Source: Ruminococcaceae bacterium YRB3002
GTDB taxonomy: Bacteria; Bacillota; Clostridia; Saccharofermentanales; Saccharofermentanaceae
Assembly: GCA_900099715.1 (NCBI GenBank)
Contig: FMTG01000007.1
Coordinates: forward strand, 1 to 64,000
Length of the DNA: 64,000 nt
Direction: 5' to 3'
Below, in pieces: positions 7,962 to 14,840 of this stretch; the stretch's first letter is position 1; each line of letters begins with the position of its first letter. The position numbers and the translations under genes are program-made. The notes beneath the pieces are model-generated. The model had not been told where the DNA came from. It worked only from the letters and a program-made list of their open reading frames with translations, and did no database searches.

Positions 7962-9194
7962 ATGGCAAAAGTGCGTAAGGACTTAAGAGGTCGCATATTA
8001 CGAAAGGGGGAAATACAAAGAGCCTCGGACAAACGGTATGTATACACGTATAATGATCCGTTAGGGAGAAGGAAGAGCGTATATGCATATGATCTCGTAA
8101 CACTCCGGGAAAAAGAGAAAGATTTACAGAGGGATCAACTCGACGGGCTTGATATTTATGTAGCGGGGAAAGCCACAGTTAATGAGACATTTGATCGCTA
8201 TATATCATTGAAGTATAACCTGAAGAGCACAACCAAAAGCAACTATACCTATATGTACGACAGGTTCGTAAGAGATACTTTCGGAAGGAAGCTGATGAAA
8301 GATATCAGGTATTCGGATGTAATTCAGTACTATGGAACGATGCTTGAGGAACAGGGAATATCCCTTAGGACAGTGGATGCGATTCATTCTTTGCTTCATC
8401 CGACATTTCAGCTGGCGGTAAGAGATGGAATAATACGTGTTAACCCGACAGATGGTGTGATGAAAACAATCAAGGCGAACTGGAAAGATGGTCACATACC
8501 AAGGCATGCTCTAACGAGAGAGCAGCAACGTGAGCTGATGGAATATGTAGCAAACCATCCTGTCTATTATCACTGGTGGCCTATCCTGACAGTGCTGCTG
8601 GGAACTGGATGCCGAATAGGTGAAGCTCTGGGACTTAGGTGGGAAGACATTGACTATGATAATAGGACAATAAGTGTCAATCACAGTCTTGTGTACTATC
8701 CGGATGCTGAAAGCCGCAAGAGCGAACTAAGGGTATCATTGCCGAAGACGCAGTCCGGTATCAGGACAATACCTATGATGGATATCGTGTACGATGCCTT
8801 TAAGACTGCAGAAGACGAGCAGAGTGAAAATGGATCTTGTGTTTCAGAAATAGACGGAATGAAGGATTTCATTTTCACAAACCGATTTGGACTTGTCCTG
8901 AATCCACCCTCAGTAAATCGGGCGATTAAGAGGATAATACATTCTCATAATGCCGAAGAACTCGTTGACGCAAAACGTGAAAGAAGAAAACCGATATTAC
9001 TTCCGGATTTCTCCTGTCATCATCTAAGGCACACATTTTGCACCAGACTGTGTGAGACCGAGACTAATTTGAAAGTGATCCAGTCGATCATGGGGCATAA
9101 AGACATTCAAACAACAATGGATGTATATGCAGAGGCGACTGAATCAAGCAAGCAGACAACGATAGAGAAACTGTCACAACTGAACATTTTTTGA
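7962..9194 (+). CDS. int: Tyrosine-type site-specific integrase
   Basis: I place the start at the ATG at 7962 (AAGGAGG 8 bases upstream) rather than the in-frame GTG at 7953, giving 410 residues. Residues ~1-60 form an arm-type DNA-binding domain, ~65-165 a SAM-like core-binding domain, and the rest the catalytic domain with the first catalytic Arg in GTGCRIGEALGLRWEDID, the HxxR box HHLRHTFCTRL, a His in MGHKDIQTTMDVY, and the nucleophilic Tyr in VYAEA. All catalytic residues are present, so it should be active. It belongs to the Tn916/ICE type. The repeats just downstream (9213-9350) are likely its arm-binding sites. Confidence 0.9.
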   Translation: MAKVRKDLRGRILRKGEIQRASDKRYVYTYNDPLGRRKSVYAYDLVTLREKEKDLQRDQLDGLDIYVAGKATVNETFDRYISLKYNLKSTTKSNYTYMYDRFVRDTFGRKLMKDIRYSDVIQYYGTMLEEQGISLRTVDAIHSLLHPTFQLAVRDGIIRVNPTDGVMKTIKANWKDGHIPRHALTREQQRELMEYVANHPVYYHWWPILTVLLGTGCRIGEALGLRWEDIDYDNRTISVNHSLVYYPDAESRKSELRVSLPKTQSGIRTIPMMDIVYDAFKTAEDEQSENGSCVSEIDGMKDFIFTNRFGLVLNPPSVNRAIKRIIHSHNAEELVDAKRERRKPILLPDFSCHHLRHTFCTRLCETETNLKVIQSIMGHKDIQTTMDVYAEATESSKQTTIEKLSQLNIF

Positions 9195-9212
9195 AAAGGG
9201 ATCCTGATGATC

Positions 9213-9350
9213 TTATGACAACAAAAATGTGTTATGACAACAGATTGACAACAGAAGTGGAATTGATAATGAGAATAGACAAGTTAAGACAACTTGATAC
9301 GCTCATCTCAAGACACGATAATAACTGACAATAACGAGTGACAACGAGAT
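9213..9350. repeat. TGACAACA-type direct repeats downstream of integrase
   Basis: TTATGACAACA occurs at 9213 and 9232, ATTGACAACA at 9244, and looser matches (CTGACAATA, GTGACAACG) near 9325 and 9338. All point the same way and lie immediately after the integrase stop, where arm-type integrase binding sites and the attachment site of such elements normally lie. Confidence 0.45.
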
Positions 9351-9528
9351 CGGATTACTAATCCCGACACTCAAGTCATTGAGTTGAGAAACCCAGTAAA
9401 TACGGGGCTTTCGAGGCACAGAACCCCAAAAGTCCTACACCAGGTACACAATATCTAGCAAATCAGTGCAATAATCTGACGACCAGTACTGTCGTAATCG
9501 TGTATAGTCATGTATAGTGCAAAATTAG

Positions 9529-9570
9529 GCACTTCCAAGGATGCATAATCGTGTCCTGGGAGTGCTTTTT
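9529..9570 (+). terminator. Rho-independent terminator
   Basis: GCACTTCCAAGGA pairs with TCCTGGGAGTGC (one internal mismatch) and is followed by TTTTT. A second inverted repeat, TTCCAGGA (9607-9614) and TCCTGGAA (9632-9639), lies just before the next gene and could form an attenuator in its leader. The rest of 9195-9660 contains no gene. Confidence 0.6.
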
Positions 9571-9660
9571 AATTGCTCCCCCGATGCGATTGCAAATGCA
9601 TAGTGCTTCCAGGACGTGTATTATTACTTTCTCCTGGAACGGACAAAGGAGCAGGTGATT

Positions 9661-10410
9661 ATGAAGAGTTTTGCAGAAATGCACCCTGAGTTGGTCAACG
9701 AGTGGTCAAATGAAAATGCCCTTAAACCTCAGATGGTATCGTATGGTTCGGGTAAAGCCATCATATGGAATGGTAAGTGCGGTCATACTTGGACTGCAAC
9801 GCCTAAGAACCGAGGAAATGGGCATGGTTGTCCCTACTGTTCAGGAAATAAGGTGTTAGTTGGTTTTAACGACCTTAAATCCCAATATCCTAGAATTGCC
9901 AGAGAGTGGGCCCGTAGGAACCTGCCAGATAAGCCGACCCAGTACACAACTTGTTCTCACAAACGCTTCTGGTGGCGGTGTCATAAGTGTGGACATGAGT
10001 GGGAAGCTCCTATATCAGACAGAACAAGAGGCCACGGATGTCCTTGTTGTACTCATGAGATTATAAAATCTGGTATCAATGATCTGAACACTTTATTTCC
10101 TGATATTGCTGCTGAATGGTCCTACAAAAACCACACTGGTCCTACAATCATAAGTCCTAAATCAACACAAAACGTTTGGTGGGTATGTTCAAGATGCGGT
10201 AATGAATGGCAAGGAGTAGTAAGGGCTAGAGTTAAAGGAAGATCATGTCCTGTATGCACAGGATTCGTTTTGAAGAAGGGATTCAATGATCTTGCTTCTG
10301 TTCATCCCAAACTTCTTAAAGAGTGGGATTACGACAGAAATGTTGTTTCACCAGATGAAGTATTAGCTGGAACTATGCAATCAAACCACGAAAGAATCTA
10401 TATACATTGA
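9661..10410 (+). CDS. Protein with four zinc-ribbon repeats (PF14311-like), truncated
   Basis: The ATG at 9661 follows AAAGGAGCAGG; an earlier GTG is not used. The 249 residues consist of tandem units of about 65 residues, each with a CGHTW/CGHEW/CGNEW knuckle, a GHGCPYC/GHGCPCC/GRSCPVC knuckle, and a linker such as GFNDLKSQYPRIAREW. This is the treble-clef/zinc-ribbon repeat I know as PF14311 (DUF4379), often fused to a Vsr- or restriction-like nuclease at the C-terminus. Here the fourth unit is cut short and no nuclease follows. Instead the sequence runs into a DUF3800 remnant in another frame. Possibly a truncated nuclease-targeting protein. Confidence 0.65.
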   Translation: MKSFAEMHPELVNEWSNENALKPQMVSYGSGKAIIWNGKCGHTWTATPKNRGNGHGCPYCSGNKVLVGFNDLKSQYPRIAREWARRNLPDKPTQYTTCSHKRFWWRCHKCGHEWEAPISDRTRGHGCPCCTHEIIKSGINDLNTLFPDIAAEWSYKNHTGPTIISPKSTQNVWWVCSRCGNEWQGVVRARVKGRSCPVCTGFVLKKGFNDLASVHPKLLKEWDYDRNVVSPDEVLAGTMQSNHERIYIH

Positions 10411-10672
10411 TCTATTGACCAATATCGTTTCAGTACTAGATCAAAAGACTGATGTGGTATTCGACTCTTTCGGTAACCGAGATTTTGAAAGCAAGATCGT
10501 TAACAAGATATCTGCATTGGATCCCATAACTGCAGTAAAACCCATGAATTCACAATGTTCAGCTGGTCTTCAATTCGCCGACAACGTTTGCAGCGTTGTT
10601 CGTCACCACCAAATGAACGATAAAATGGCAGCTCTGTATCAGTATATCTCGAAAAATACAAAGAGGGTTTGA
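10380..10672 (+). pseudogene. DUF3800 protein, C-terminal remnant
   Basis: Out of frame with the zinc-ribbon gene, a reading frame shows ESIYIDLLTNIVSVLDQKTD and then ISALDPITAVKPMNSQCSAG, LQFADNVCSVVRHHQ before the stop at 10670-10672. The SAGLQFADxVxxxxR pattern is the C-terminal signature of DUF3800 proteins, an RNase-H-like family. The N-terminal catalytic half is absent and there is no start codon with a ribosome site. It appears to have been joined to the zinc-ribbon gene by deletion. The following sequence is a candidate DUF3800-associated RNA. Confidence 0.5.
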
Positions 10673-10675
10673 CCT

Positions 10676-10775
10676 TACAGTACCCGCGTGCTACAATGTC
10701 TGTAGATTAAAGGTTTGGCCTCCTGGCGGTCTGTAGCTGGGTGTACGGTAAACGTAGGACCATTCCTTTTTTTAT
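10676..10775 (+). ncRNA. Candidate DUF3800-type structured RNA
   Basis: Directly after the DUF3800 remnant is a G/C-rich island in A/T-rich surroundings. It contains a CTACA/TGTAG hairpin (10691-10705), the stretch GGTTTGGCCTCCTGGCGGTC, a TACG/CGTA hairpin (10745-10757) and ends GGACCATTCC followed by seven T residues. Structured RNAs called DUF3800 motifs have been described next to DUF3800 genes by comparative genomics; this position and terminator-like end fit that. I cannot check the covariance model. Confidence 0.4.
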
Positions 10776-10911
10776 GTCTTTTTTATTCATATGGTGCAAG
10801 GCGATTCTCTGAGGATAAACCACCCTCCCGGGTACACCTTGAGGAAAATAACTGTGATTACGATCATTAATGGGACATCGCATAACCGACGCTAGAGAAC
10901 TGATATCAAAG

Positions 10912-10934
10912 GTTCGTCACGAACATGGTATAAT
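10912..10934 (+). promoter_or_regulatory. Putative promoter with overlapping inverted repeat
   Basis: TATAAT at 10929-10934 lies just after an inverted repeat, GTTCG-TCA-CGAAC (10912-10924). The repeat would overlap the RNA-polymerase spacer region and could be an operator controlling the diguanylate cyclase gene starting at 11003. The -35 is weak. Confidence 0.35.
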
Positions 10935-11002
10935 TACCGTGACAGAGAAAACACTCCTTTGTCGAGATAATTTTAACTAAATGAACTAACGGATTAAAGA
11001 AT

Positions 11003-12151
11003 ATGAATTACTATTCAGCTGTAATGATATGCGTAATGCTCTCTTTGATTTTGCTATGCGTTCTTGTTCATGAAAATGAAAGACTTGGGAAAAGAGACAA
11101 AGCAATATATTATTTGACTTACGCTTTGATAGGTGTTTCTGCATTATCTGAATGGATAAGCATATTTATTAGCGGGAATATTGAGATTAACAGCATATTT
11201 CTTCGGATAGCGAAATGTTGCGATTATGTTTTTACTCCGATGTCGGGAGTTGCGATTGTAATGCAGATGAGTTCCCGCAATGTTATTACGAAGATTCTGT
11301 ACGGAGTTATAGGTTTTAATACATTATTTCAGCTCACTTCATTCTTCACCGGGTGGATGACTGTTATCAGATCTGACAATACTTATTCTCATGGGTCGCT
11401 TTATGGCTTGTATATGGCAATGTACCTCGTAATCGTGTTTTTAGTAATAATACAATTTGGTATATATGGAAGGCATTTTCGCAAACAGAATAGATTGTCA
11501 CTTTATTTGATATTGCTTCTCATCCTTCTTGGAATTGCGCTTCAGGAAGTATTTGGTGGAGGTATTAGGACTTCATACATGGCCTTGACTCTTGGTGCTG
11601 CGTTTCTTTTTATCCATACTAACGAGTTCTCGCAACAGAAATCTGACGAGCGTATCGAGCAACAAAAAGTACTGATCACAACGGATGCACTTACGGGATT
11701 AATGAGCAGATATGCATATTCCATGGCATTAAACAATTTCAATAATGAGATGCCGAAAGATATGGTGGCATTCTCAATAGATATAAACGGCTTGAAAGAA
11801 GTCAACGATAATCTCGGCCATGATGCAGGCGATGAATTAATACAGGGTGCATCTTCATGTATTGAGAAATTCTTTCCCGGATGTGCTTACAGAACCGGAG
11901 GAGATGAATTCGTAGCGCTTTCAAGAATGAACAGAAAACAAGCCGAAACAATCACCGAATCCTTAAACAAATGCGTAAAGGCTTGGCACGGCAACAAGGT
12001 CGAATCTATGCATCTTGCTATAGGATTTGCACTGGCCGAAGAGAATAAGGATGCTAATTGTGAAGAACTCGTAATTATAGCAGACAAGATGATGTACGAG
12101 GCTAAGTCAAGATACTATAAAGAAAGCGGAATAGACAGGCGGAGAAGATAA
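11003..12151 (+). CDS. Membrane diguanylate cyclase (GGDEF)
   Basis: A 382-residue protein. Residues 1-~205 hold about seven hydrophobic helices (beginning MICVMLSLILLCVLV), an integral membrane sensor without a clear known input domain. The C-terminal ~165 residues are a GGDEF domain with DALTGLMSR, the substrate region FSIDINGLKEVNDNLGHDAG and an intact GGDEF signature at 299-303 (RTGGDEF). It should make cyclic di-GMP from two GTP. No RxxD inhibitory site is obvious before GGDEF, so product inhibition may be lacking. No ribosome site is evident (AAAGAAT precedes the ATG). It is transcribed alone. Confidence 0.85.
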   Translation: MNYYSAVMICVMLSLILLCVLVHENERLGKRDKAIYYLTYALIGVSALSEWISIFISGNIEINSIFLRIAKCCDYVFTPMSGVAIVMQMSSRNVITKILYGVIGFNTLFQLTSFFTGWMTVIRSDNTYSHGSLYGLYMAMYLVIVFLVIIQFGIYGRHFRKQNRLSLYLILLLILLGIALQEVFGGGIRTSYMALTLGAAFLFIHTNEFSQQKSDERIEQQKVLITTDALTGLMSRYAYSMALNNFNNEMPKDMVAFSIDINGLKEVNDNLGHDAGDELIQGASSCIEKFFPGCAYRTGGDEFVALSRMNRKQAETITESLNKCVKAWHGNKVESMHLAIGFALAEENKDANCEELVIIADKMMYEAKSRYYKESGIDRRRR

Positions 12152-12246
12152 ATGACTTTGATGAAATGACAGGAAGAATCAAGGATTTATCGCATATCTA
12201 CTGGTTGACAAGGTATAATCTTAAGAGATACCAGTCCTGAAGATTA

Positions 12247-12315
12247 AATATTCTCAGTGGAGAAAAAGTAGGTCCCGGAAGCTGCTCCGAGACCTTGCTC
12301 TTAGTCGAGAATATT
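12247..12315. other. Long two-stage hairpin, candidate structured RNA or DNA element
   Basis: An outer stem AATATTCTC/GAGAATATT (12247-12255 with 12307-12315) encloses an inner stem GGTC-CCGGA/TCCG-AGACC (12271-12294). Both are near perfect. The element lies in a gap (12152-12473) with no gene. Its nested shape is more elaborate than a simple terminator. Confidence 0.35.
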
Positions 12316-12383
12316 GCGAAAGCAATCACAATTAATTGGTACCTGACAACGGCGTTCCGTTTACATAGAGGGTATATTTGATA

Positions 12384-12414
12384 GTTTTCGTTGCAACAAA
12401 AATGCAACGAAAAC
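12384..12414. promoter_or_regulatory. Inverted-repeat operator upstream of truncated gene
   Basis: Perfect 12-base arms GTTTTCGTTGCA and TGCAACGAAAAC are separated by 7 bases. A third copy of CGTTGCA lies at 12431-12437. This is the usual layout of a repressor operator or iteron set in front of a gene; the gene here (12474) is truncated. Confidence 0.5.
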
Positions 12415-12473
12415 GAAATCGTTACATTATCGTTGCATCAATAGTTTGATGAATCTAAAAGGAGGCTGGAATT

Positions 12474-12575
12474 ATGAAAGAAAGCAAAACCTTAGAATTC
12501 AAATCAGGTAATCGTTTATATTCGTGTGCCCTAAAATCGATGAGCGCTGGAGTGGCTAAAATCGCTGGGCGCTAA
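12474..12575 (+). pseudogene. AlbA_2/Schlafen-type ATP-binding protein, cut off by IS21 end
   Basis: An ATG with AAAGGAGG begins MKESKTLEFKSGN, which is the typical opening of AlbA_2 (divergent AAA-4/Schlafen-like) proteins, whose next conserved segment (FLKTVSAFANxxGG) is missing. After about 19 codons the sequence turns into the IS21 terminal repeat (12533-12577), and the frame stops within it. Only the promoter, operator, ribosome site and N-terminus of the host gene survive. The original protein would have been several hundred residues long. Confidence 0.6.
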
Positions 12576-12577
12576 CA
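12533..12577. repeat. Solitary IS21 terminal repeat (copy 2)
   Basis: About 30 bases are identical to the end of the IS21 element at the left edge (minus strand of 346-389), including CGATGAGCGCTGGAGTGGCT. No transposase follows. It is the left-over end of an IS21 element that inserted into the gene at 12474 and was then largely deleted. Confidence 0.65.
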
Positions 12578-12675
12578 TTATATTCTGTGGTTTTATTTCT
12601 TTTGCCGTTTTGTCCTCACAAACTGCGATTTGTCATCGTGCATTAACCTGCTGGTTTGATATACTATCGGCGTTC

Positions 12676-13134
12676 CTAATCGGGTTCACTTTTTCTTTTC
12701 CGGTAAAAGACGAAACCATCTTCAGTTTTTATGATACGATAGCCTAATTTTCTGTAAAAAGCATTTGTACGCTCATTCCAGCATGGGGTATCCAGATTAA
12801 ACTCAGCAGCACACGGGAATTCCTTTTCGATGCATTCCATCAAAAGAATTCCGTAACCTTTTCTATGATAGATGCTGTCAATAAATATCCTGCCAATGTA
12901 TACGCTGTTATTTGTTTCATCTGGAAATACAATGGCAGCCCCTACCAGATCTTTTCCTATCATTGCCTGATACAAATGCCCCTCCCGGGCCATTTGTTTA
13001 TGCCATTCAACTGAATCAAATCCGGGCGGACAATCACCTTTTACTCCGCCGACATTTACATCTGTTTCAAAAGCTCTGACAGATATATCTACGATTTTTT
13101 CTATCTGATCTGCCTCTGCTTTGACAATATACAT
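12676..13134 (-). CDS. GNAT-family N-acetyltransferase
   Basis: I take the ATG at 13134 (complement), giving MYIVKAEADQIEKIVDISVR and 152 residues; a TTG 33 bases upstream is less likely. The protein follows the GNAT fold: beta-alpha start, a central VYIGRIFIDSIYHRKGYGIL, where the RKGYG loop is the acetyl-CoA pyrophosphate-binding motif (Q/RxxGxG/A), and a C-terminal NERTNAFYRKLGYRI typical of motif B. It should transfer an acetyl group from acetyl-CoA to an amine, with unknown substrate. It is transcribed leftward toward the IS scar. Possible roles are antibiotic or metabolite acetylation. Confidence 0.8.
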   Translation of the reverse strand: MYIVKAEADQIEKIVDISVRAFETDVNVGGVKGDCPPGFDSVEWHKQMAREGHLYQAMIGKDLVGAAIVFPDETNNSVYIGRIFIDSIYHRKGYGILLMECIEKEFPCAAEFNLDTPCWNERTNAFYRKLGYRIIKTEDGFVFYRKRKSEPD

Positions 13135-13257
13135 CCCACTTCTCCCAACTGCTGATTTTCCTATCAAGGGTTACCCCTCAACAAGGATTATAACATGGGG
13201 AGTAAAGAAAGATTGATTATTTCCTTTTGACCCTCAAAAAAGCTCAGAACCGCTTCC

Positions 13258-13281
13258 AGTTGTACACTGCAGTGTACAACT
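13258..13281. repeat. Perfect 24-bp palindrome
   Basis: AGTTGTACACTG is followed immediately by its exact reverse complement with no loop. It lies in the 252-base gap between the GNAT gene and the GGDEF gene, both on the minus strand, so it could be an operator for the GNAT gene or a remnant of a mobile end. A 12-base palindrome, GAAAAGCTTTTC, lies about 15 bases away. Confidence 0.55.
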
Positions 13282-13386
13282 AAGCCATTTTCGAAAAGCT
13301 TTTCCAAAAAAGTGTCCAAAAGCCTTTTACCCCTCAGGGTGAATATTATGACAGACTTACTCAAGTATATGGCAAGCCGGGCGACA

Positions 13387-14460
13387 TTATCCTTTTTGTT
13401 TATTAGCTTCGTAGTAAAGCTGCTTCTTGGCATACATATCTGCATCTGATTCCCTGAGAAGCTCATCTATCGGCTTCCTGCCGTCAGGTGAGAAACTGTA
13501 TCCGACAGAGCAGCTGTATCTGGTGGCATTGACATACTCATGGATCCGTTTGGTAAGAGCTGCTACATCATCTTCCGTGGCCTTGCGGCATACGATGATG
13601 AACTCATCGCCGCCAACCCTGTAGACCATCTGATTGCGCTTGGAAGCACGGCGAAAGCATTTGGCGATAGTAGAAATCGCAGTATCTCCTGCCGTATGGC
13701 CTTCCGTATCATTAATGGACTTAAGCCCGTTCATGTCGATCGATACGAGTGCTGTTATCTCTTCAGGTTCATTTGCGATGTCGGAGTAATAAGCCTGACG
13801 GTTGAGGAGACCCGTGAGAGGATCCTTCTTGGTAACCCTCAGTATCAGGAAGACATAGTATATGAACACCGAGATGGCTATCGTGGTGCAGAACAGCTGC
13901 GCATAATCCTTGCCGATGATGAACGGCATGATGATGCCTGTCAGGAACGCGAAGCAGAAATATACGATGGGGATTATCTCAGCAGATTGTCTTGAACTGT
14001 TGCGGATCATGAGCAAGACTAACAGCACACAGTATATCACGACCATTATGTAGGGCAGCAGTCCGAGGGGACCGCGCTGCATCACACCTGTATCATCGAT
14101 GCGGAATACGATGCCTGTAGGGATCGATATGAAGTCAATCACAGTCAGCAGCAGTGCGGGAATGAATATATACCACTTCTGTGGATTGACTATCGTAAAG
14201 ATCACCTGTGCGATGATGAGAGGAGTGGCGCTGTATCTCACTGCCATGAGGAGGCTCCGGACTGAATGGATGTCAGGCTGCCCTGTAAGTTGAAATTCCA
14301 CATATACGAGGATGGACAACAAAAACATCTCGGCGATCAGTGCATACATGCGGAAGATGACTTTCTTCTCAAGAAAGACTGTCGATATGAGCGATACTGC
14401 AAATCCCAGAAGAACGAGGAGCAATGCCCAGTTTTGAATCAAATATCCGGTAACAGCCAT
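13387..14460 (-). CDS. Membrane diguanylate cyclase (GGDEF)
   Basis: A 357-residue protein starting MAVTGYLIQNWALLLVLLGF behind GAGGTAG. Residues 1-~210 contain about seven transmembrane helices with no recognisable ligand domain. The GGDEF domain begins at DPLTGLLNRQAYY, has SIDMNGLKSINDTEGHTAG, and the intact signature RVGGDEF at 283-287. It should synthesise cyclic di-GMP. A serine/arginine-rich segment (CFRRASKRNQMVY) precedes the signature and no RxxD I-site is obvious. The organisation is the same as the cyclase at 11003, but codon use is more G/C-rich, so the two are not a recent duplication. Confidence 0.87.
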   Translation of the reverse strand: MAVTGYLIQNWALLLVLLGFAVSLISTVFLEKKVIFRMYALIAEMFLLSILVYVEFQLTGQPDIHSVRSLLMAVRYSATPLIIAQVIFTIVNPQKWYIFIPALLLTVIDFISIPTGIVFRIDDTGVMQRGPLGLLPYIMVVIYCVLLVLLMIRNSSRQSAEIIPIVYFCFAFLTGIIMPFIIGKDYAQLFCTTIAISVFIYYVFLILRVTKKDPLTGLLNRQAYYSDIANEPEEITALVSIDMNGLKSINDTEGHTAGDTAISTIAKCFRRASKRNQMVYRVGGDEFIIVCRKATEDDVAALTKRIHEYVNATRYSCSVGYSFSPDGRKPIDELLRESDADMYAKKQLYYEANKQKG

Positions 14461-14840
14461 AATCTACCTCAAGACGCGGTCATGGTATGCTTTAGATATG
14501 CTTATTATAACATCCCGTACAATAGTTGTGGGTTCTTCTTGCCAATTAATGACCTCCATTATAAAATACAACACATATTCCAGGTATGAAATACCGGTCA
14601 CTTACGATACATAGTACAGTGCACGTATCCCCTGAGGTTTATAATCAAATGTCACATTCAGAATCAGTATTTTTCGGCGGTCGCCAGAAATTCAAAAAAG
14701 ACTACTACAGAAAGCTCACTGCGAATTGATTGTAATAATTGCGTTAAAATTCTGCAAAGAGTATCAAGTCATTTGAATCTCAATGTATAATATATGTGTT
14801 AGTTAATATGTAAGGTTGCCTGTGCCCTCAAGGAGTATCG
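14461..14840. other. 380-base divergent promoter region
   Basis: This gap separates the leftward GGDEF gene from the rightward kinase operon. A TATAAT at 14786-14791 is a likely -10 for the kinase operon, and a TATAATAAGC-type sequence on the minus strand near 14502-14511 may serve the GGDEF gene. No clear riboswitch or small gene is seen. Confidence 0.4.

Noticed and set aside
12204-12219. A promoter made of TTGACA and TATAAT
   Set aside because: The two hexamers are only 2-3 bases apart rather than about 17, so they cannot serve together.
13188-13466. A 92-codon minus-strand frame overlapping the GGDEF gene end
   Set aside because: It overlaps the GGDEF gene out of frame, has no ribosome site and spans the 24-base palindrome.
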